In this document: positions 4,902 through 5,622 of the stretch, piece after piece
How positions within the stretch are numbered: position 1 is the stretch's first letter
How the letters are laid out: every line of letters starts with the position of its first letter
DNA from: JADCCX01 sp031372765
GTDB lineage: Bacteria > Pseudomonadota > Alphaproteobacteria > Rhizobiales > Beijerinckiaceae
NCBI GenBank assembly: GCA_031372765.1
Contig: JANMLW010000208.1
Coordinates: forward strand, 1-5,622
DNA length: 5,622 bases
Direction of reading: 5' to 3'
Notes under the pieces: generated by a model
What the model was told of the DNA's origin: nothing
Database searches by the model: none
What the model saw: only the letters and a program-made list of their open reading frames with translations
Program-made: the position numbers and the translations under genes

Positions 4902-5622
4902 ATCGCCACCGCTGCCTTGATATGCGGATGGGGATCATAATGTTCGATCGCGATATCCTCGAACCTGAAATCAAAGATTGATGTCACGTCAGGGTTCAAG
5001 CGCAGGGAAGGCAGGGGCCTAATGTCCCGCGACAGTTGCAGCCGCGCCTGATCCAGATGGTTGGAATAGAGGTGCGCATCTCCCAGGGTGTGGACAAAAT
5101 CACCCGGCTGCAATCCGCTGACCTGTGCCAGCAAGTGGGTCAGCAAGGCATAGCAGGCGATATTGAAAGGCACACCCAGAAACACATCGGCAGAGCGCTG
5201 ATAAAGCTGACAGGACAGCTTTCCATTGGCTACGTAGAACTGGAAGAGGCAATGGCAAGGGGCCAAAGCCATCTGCTCTATCTCAGCAGCATTCCAGGCT
5301 GAAATGATCAGGCGTCGCGAATCGGGGTTGCGCTTGAGTTCATTGACCAGCCAGCTAATCTGGTCGACGCTGCCGCCATCAGGTTTTGCCCATGAACGCC
5401 ATTGCTTGCCATAAACCGGCCCCAAGTTGCCGTCAGCATCGGCCCATTCGTCCCAGATGCCGACACCATTATCTTTGAGGTACTTGATATTGGTATCACC
5501 GGCCAGAAACCAGATCAGTTCATGAACGATCGATTTAAGGTGGAGTTTCTTGGTGGTGACCAGTGGAAAGCCTTGTGACAGGTCAAACCGCATCTGGTGG
5601 CCAAAAACAGAGAGTGTTCCCG
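4898..5622 (-). CDS. thyA: Thymidylate synthase, 5' end beyond the window
   Basis: ThyA methylates dUMP to dTMP using methylenetetrahydrofolate, releasing dihydrofolate for the adjacent FolA. The frame is open to the window edge, and the 240 visible residues (from GTLSVFGHQM) align without gaps to E. coli ThyA residues 25-264. Only about 24 N-terminal residues are therefore missing. In E. coli numbering the key residues are present: catalytic Cys146 (ALAPCHC), Arg166 and Asp169 (YQRSADVFLG), Asn177 (FNIACYA), and His207 and Tyr209 (HLYSNH). The C-terminus HPHIKAAVAI matches the family ending, which closes the active site. Position 168 is Ala where E. coli has Cys, a non-catalytic site. An in-frame ATG at 5593 is internal (HQM-RFDL) and is not the start. 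The stop overlaps the folA start. Confidence 0.98.
   Translation of the reverse strand, partial: GTLSVFGHQMRFDLSQGFPLVTTKKLHLKSIVHELIWFLAGDTNIKYLKDNGVGIWDEWADADGNLGPVYGKQWRSWAKPDGGSVDQISWLVNELKRNPDSRRLIISAWNAAEIEQMALAPCHCLFQFYVANGKLSCQLYQRSADVFLGVPFNIACYALLTHLLAQVSGLQPGDFVHTLGDAHLYSNHLDQARLQLSRDIRPLPSLRLNPDVTSIFDFRFEDIAIEHYDPHPHIKAAVAI

Noticed and set aside
5591..5593. ATG at 5593 as the thyA start
   Set aside because: The residues before it (GTLSVFGHQ) match the conserved ThyA N-terminal region, so this Met is internal, equivalent to E. coli Met34.

Overview
The window carries one long minus-strand gene series, typical of an alphaproteobacterium of the order Hyphomicrobiales (Brucella/Ochrobactrum/Phyllobacterium-like). 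This rests on the gene order, the moderately high GC content and the protein sequences. The exact genus cannot be fixed by eye. In transcription order (right to left) it holds thyA (5' end cut by the window edge), folA, hflK, hflC, a 63-residue DUF2065/YjeT-family membrane protein gene, and a DegP/HtrA-type (Do family) periplasmic serine protease gene. At the far left, the last 34 codons of an unrecognised plus-strand gene converge on the protease gene. A compact hairpin terminator separates the two and looks usable in both directions.

Region by region: thyA and folA overlap by 4 nt (TTGA), and folA must start at TTG because no other start fits. After folA comes a 148-nt gap containing a short GNRA-type hairpin followed by a T6 run, then a strong ribosome binding site for hflK. 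hflK and hflC overlap by 4 nt (ATGA). The DUF2065 gene follows after 18 nt. The protease gene starts 102 nt further on, and a candidate promoter overlaps the DUF2065 stop codon.

Functionally there are two modules. ThyA makes dTMP and releases dihydrofolate, which FolA (DHFR) reduces back to tetrahydrofolate. HflK and HflC form the periplasm-facing membrane complex that controls the FtsH protease, and DegP degrades or chaperones misfolded envelope proteins. The DUF2065 protein sits between the two quality-control parts, as its relative YjeT follows hflC in E. coli.

This is mostly a conserved housekeeping region, and I see no mobile element, CRISPR array, RNA gene or clearly novel system. The points most worth a second look are the uncharacterised DUF2065 protein, an alanine-rich insertion inside the HflK SPFH domain, a repeated Gln/Asn/Pro/Arg linker in the protease, the Pro-to-Leu change in the DHFR Met20-loop region, and the regulatory signals between the modules.
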